Shown here one piece after another: positions 61,277-64,000 of a DNA stretch of 64,000 nt. The stretch's first letter is position 1, and each line of letters opens with the position of its first letter. This DNA comes from Macrotrachela quadricornifera (Eukaryota > Rotifera > Eurotatoria > Philodinida > Philodinidae). The stretch spans positions 46,952-110,951 of the forward strand of contig JAJEKB010001260.1 in assembly GCA_022393335.1 (NCBI GenBank), read 5' to 3'. The position numbers were made by a program, and so were the translations under genes. The notes beneath the pieces are model-generated. The model did no database searches, had not been told where the DNA came from, and saw only the letters and a list, made by a program, of their open reading frames with translations.

Positions 61277-62680
61277 ATGGATTCAACTTCAACAACGAAA
61301 ACATTTTCATTATCATCATGTGATTGGATTGGTTTTGATTTAGATCATACATTAATTCGTTATCGTTTAAATGAACTTCATACATTAATATATGAATCCA
61401 TGCGTCAATATCTTATTGATACATGTGAATATAATTCATATTTACTTAATATACCTTATGATAATTATTTTGGTGTTAAAGCATTAATATATGATAGTTT
61501 ATATGGAAATATAATACAATTAAATTCAAATGGATTAGTTCATACAGCATTACATGGAATTAAAAAATATTTAACTATAGAAGAAATAAAAGAAATCTAT
61601 CCACATACATTAGAAAATATTGATGAAGATACAATGGATCGTTTTTTGTGTATATTTACATATTTTGAACATTCAACATCATATTTAATTGCAAATATTG
61701 TTGGTTTAATTGATAATGATAATTTATATGAAAAATTATCAAATAAAAAAATAGATTATGAAAAAAAATATAGTTTTTTTTTAATAGATCTTTATAATGG
61801 ATTTGATTTTTTATATAATGATTTTAATCGTGGAAATTATTTTTTATCAATACGTCAAAATCCAAATAAATTTATTTATCAACGTTTAGATGTTCGAAAA
61901 TGGTTAGAAAAATTAAAACAATTAAATAAAAAATTATTTTTAGCAACTAATTCACGTTATGATTATACAAATTTATTATCAACATATGCATTTGGTGATG
62001 ATTGGAAAAATTTATTCGATTTTATTATTGTTAATTGTAAAAAACCATCTTTTTTTACAAATAAAACAAATAATAAAAAATTATTTCATAGATATATTAA
62101 TGATAATAATATAATACCAATTACAATTGAAGATATAATCAATAATTTTAATCAAAATTATATATATACATTAGGTAATAGTGAAGATTTACATTTAATT
62201 ATGAGTAAAATAAGTAATAAAGATCCATTAGTTATATATTTTGGTGATCATATTAAATCCGATATAAATGCATTAAAATGTCATACAAATTGGTTAGCAG
62301 GTGTAATTCTTGAAGAATTAGAATTTGATTCTCCACCTATTCTTATTCATACAACTAGTCATCATTTATCAAATCAATTATCAATAAATAATTCATCTTA
62401 TATTAAAGGAAATCGTTCAAAATATTTTTCAAGTTTTTTTATTTCACCATCAAATTCAATTATATTTGATAATGAAAATATAAATGAAACAATATTAGAA
62501 CAAACTGAACCTGATGCTATATTACCATCACTTTCATCTTATTGGTATACTTATATAACAAAACATGCACATTTAAGTTTAAGTTGTTTAAGTGTATTAG
62601 CAAATCATTTTGATATTGAACATCAATTTCAACATGATGAAAAAACTAAACATTTCGTTTTATTACATAAAAATCAATAA
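61277..62680 (+). CDS. NT5DC1: 5'-nucleotidase domain-containing protein 1 (HAD family), intronless
   Basis: Member of the cytosolic 5'-nucleotidase-like HAD phosphatases; the biological substrate of NT5DC1 is not established. Single exon of 467 residues, close to the family's usual length. Motif I is 'GFDLDHTLIRY' (Asp21 and Asp23), preceded by 'SLSSCDW' as in NT5DC1. Motif II is in 'LATNS' (222-226), the motif III lysine is in 'NCKKPSFF' (255-256), and motif IV is 'YFGDHIKSDI' (321-330). A NT5DC1-type tail follows. It has no introns although most neighbours do; base composition is as AT-rich as its surroundings, so this is not a sign of recent transfer. The start is the only Met before motif I in this frame. 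Confidence 0.93.
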   Translation: MDSTSTTKTFSLSSCDWIGFDLDHTLIRYRLNELHTLIYESMRQYLIDTCEYNSYLLNIPYDNYFGVKALIYDSLYGNIIQLNSNGLVHTALHGIKKYLTIEEIKEIYPHTLENIDEDTMDRFLCIFTYFEHSTSYLIANIVGLIDNDNLYEKLSNKKIDYEKKYSFFLIDLYNGFDFLYNDFNRGNYFLSIRQNPNKFIYQRLDVRKWLEKLKQLNKKLFLATNSRYDYTNLLSTYAFGDDWKNLFDFIIVNCKKPSFFTNKTNNKKLFHRYINDNNIIPITIEDIINNFNQNYIYTLGNSEDLHLIMSKISNKDPLVIYFGDHIKSDINALKCHTNWLAGVILEELEFDSPPILIHTTSHHLSNQLSINNSSYIKGNRSKYFSSFFISPSNSIIFDNENINETILEQTEPDAILPSLSSYWYTYITKHAHLSLSCLSVLANHFDIEHQFQHDEKTKHFVLLHKNQ

Positions 62681-63300
62681 ATATATATTACAATGTATAA
62701 TAATTATTTATTAGAATTTTTTCTATTGCAAGTCTAGTTATCTCATTATGTTTTTTTAAATGATCTATCATTTTGATAAACAGTAACAATGAGAGAATAA
62801 ATTAATATTTTAATTTAGATGATTAGTTTAGTTAAAATCAACAGATTGAATATTTTATTTTATTGTATTGAAAAAAAATGAATATGAGAATATATTAACT
62901 CATTATTGTGCAATAACTATTTTCGTTGTGCTTTATCTGCATGGTAATAATGATGAAAGCAAACGAAAGTATTTTTTACTTTTATTTGCTGATGTAAAGA
63001 GGTAAGTTTCTTTTGTAATGCTAACTATCAAAGTAAATGATAATAAATATATGTGAGAAACATTAGTTTTTACAGATAAAACAAAGATCTTCACATATCT
63101 AATAAGAAACAAGTAACGCTCGTCTAAAGACTCGCTCAGCTCTTTCTCGTAGAAATCATGTTTCTAAACTACCATCAAGCTATTCATTTATAAAAATAAA
63201 AAAATCAAAGCCAGATTCAAGTTGCTCGACATCAACTGCCTTTGACTACACTTCATAAAAACAAATGCTTTTTGTTAAAAATTTGTCATTTGTTTGAAAA
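62681..63300. other. Gene-free stretch after NT5DC1
   Basis: AT-rich. No exon chain or RNA gene was recognised before the diverged tandem repeat begins. Confidence 0.45.
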
Positions 63301-63660
63301 ATTGATCTTCAAAAAATTTTATGCAATCGACTTCAGATTTGAATTCCTCGTCCTCGATTACCTTTCGGTCAACCCTTATAAATAAATTCGTTTTTGCAAA
63401 AAAAGTGGTTCTTTGTGTAAAAAAATGGATCCAAAAAAATTTTCGAAAAACTGACATCAGATTCAAGTTCCACGGCCCAGATTACCCTTCAGTGAAGCTT
63501 TATAGAAAAATCAATAGAATGTTTTTTTGACCTCTGCCCCTCCCCCTTTCATCCCCTCCCTGACCCTGGTCACCCAAGAGACCTCAGATTTCAAGTCCCG
63601 CATCGAAAAACCTCTAGAAATGTCTTTTTCGAAAAAATCGGTTTTCGATGTTTTTTTGAC
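63300..63660. repeat. Second array of the ~122-bp repeat, about three diverged units
   Basis: Units start near 63330, 63451 and 63581 with 'gacttcagatttgaattcct', 'gacatcagattcaagttcca' and 'gacctcagatttcaagtccc'. The cores 'cctttcggtcaacccttat' (63360) and 'cccttcagtgaagctttat' (63482) correspond to the 'cctttggtcaaactttat' core of the left-end array (870-1430), including the following 'tttgtgtaaaaaa' block. It is the same repeat family, about 62 kb apart. Frames read through it are artefacts. Confidence 0.7.
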
Positions 63661-64000
63661 CCTGGGGACAGACAAGCAAGCAAGCAATCAGACAATTTAT
63701 GTTTACTGGACTCTTCTCCACGAGAAAGAGAATAATAAAAAAAAAGTAACAATATTATAGATTTTTAGTTATTCTAATGATATATATATTAAGAAGCAAT
63801 GGAAGGAAAAAAATTGTTTAACAATCGTTGTAATAATAACTAGGCAATTTGTATAAAAATAGAAGAGTGTTACGAGGGAACATTTTCAACTGTCCAATAG
63901 CTTTTGAATTCAAACTTTGTGCATTCGATAGATCTTAGTGGGACTTGAAAAACTCCATAGGTATTTTATCCGAAATTATGGATTTCTTAGTAGAATTTTA
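63661..64000. other. Gene-free right edge
   Basis: Short 'caag' tandem repeat near 63673-63690 and AT-rich sequence. No gene was recognised up to the window end. Confidence 0.4.

Noticed and set aside
1..64000. CRISPR array, prokaryotic operon, rRNA or tRNA genes
   Set aside because: The repeats are diverged satellites or inverted repeats, the genes are split by introns, and no RNA gene signature was recognised by eye; a tRNA scan was not possible.

Overview
This is a eukaryotic, strongly AT-rich window. The genes are split by very short introns, mostly about 45-60 bases, with GT...AG ends and T-rich tracts. Coding regions use almost only A or T at third codon positions. The gene families are animal: RGS12/14-type regulators, GOLGA7, an NR1J-type nuclear receptor, G3BP, a PH-SH2 adaptor, NEDD8, rhodopsin-like receptors, a MAP-kinase phosphatase and NT5DC1. 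The tiny introns, divergent lineage-specific GPCRs, F-box/LRR-like and ADP-ribosyltransferase relics, and a possible foreign esterase together suggest a bdelloid rotifer. That organism call is an inference; no marker here proves it.

Layout. 0.9-1.4 kb holds a roughly 122-bp tandem repeat that recurs at 63.3-63.6 kb. 5.2-16.8 kb (minus strand) is an RGS14-like gene (RGS-RBD-RBD) with what look like six alternative first coding exons, all ending in phase 0. 17.9-21.7 kb (minus) is a second gene with PDZ-PTB-RGS; the two together make up the RGS12 architecture with the RGS exons duplicated. 21.9-22.5 kb (minus) is GOLGA7. 24.1-25.9 kb is a mariner-like transposon with 190-bp inverted repeats and a frameshifted transposase. 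29.8-31.9 kb (plus) is a nuclear receptor. 35.4-37.1 kb (plus) is an intronless secreted carboxylesterase with unusual base composition. 37.4-40.5 kb holds decayed ADP-ribosyltransferase and F-box genes. 41.8-47.0 kb (minus) has G3BP, a PH-SH2 adaptor and NEDD8. 47.8-48.9 kb is a non-autonomous TTAA-flanked (piggyBac-like) element. 49.2-59.2 kb holds three related GPCR genes and one GPCR relic around a dual-specificity phosphatase. 61.3-62.7 kb (plus) is NT5DC1.

Several genes act in cell signalling (GPCRs; RGS proteins that switch off G-alpha; PH-SH2 adaptor; MAPK phosphatase; GOLGA7, partner of the Ras palmitoyltransferase), but they belong to different families and there is no sign of an operon-like unit. 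Gene-poor stretches hold diverged repeats, microsatellites and at least four inverted-repeat (foldback/MITE-like) elements. No rRNA, tRNA or CRISPR array was recognised. All exon models were built by eye from reading frame, splice signals and domain continuity; no transcript evidence was available.
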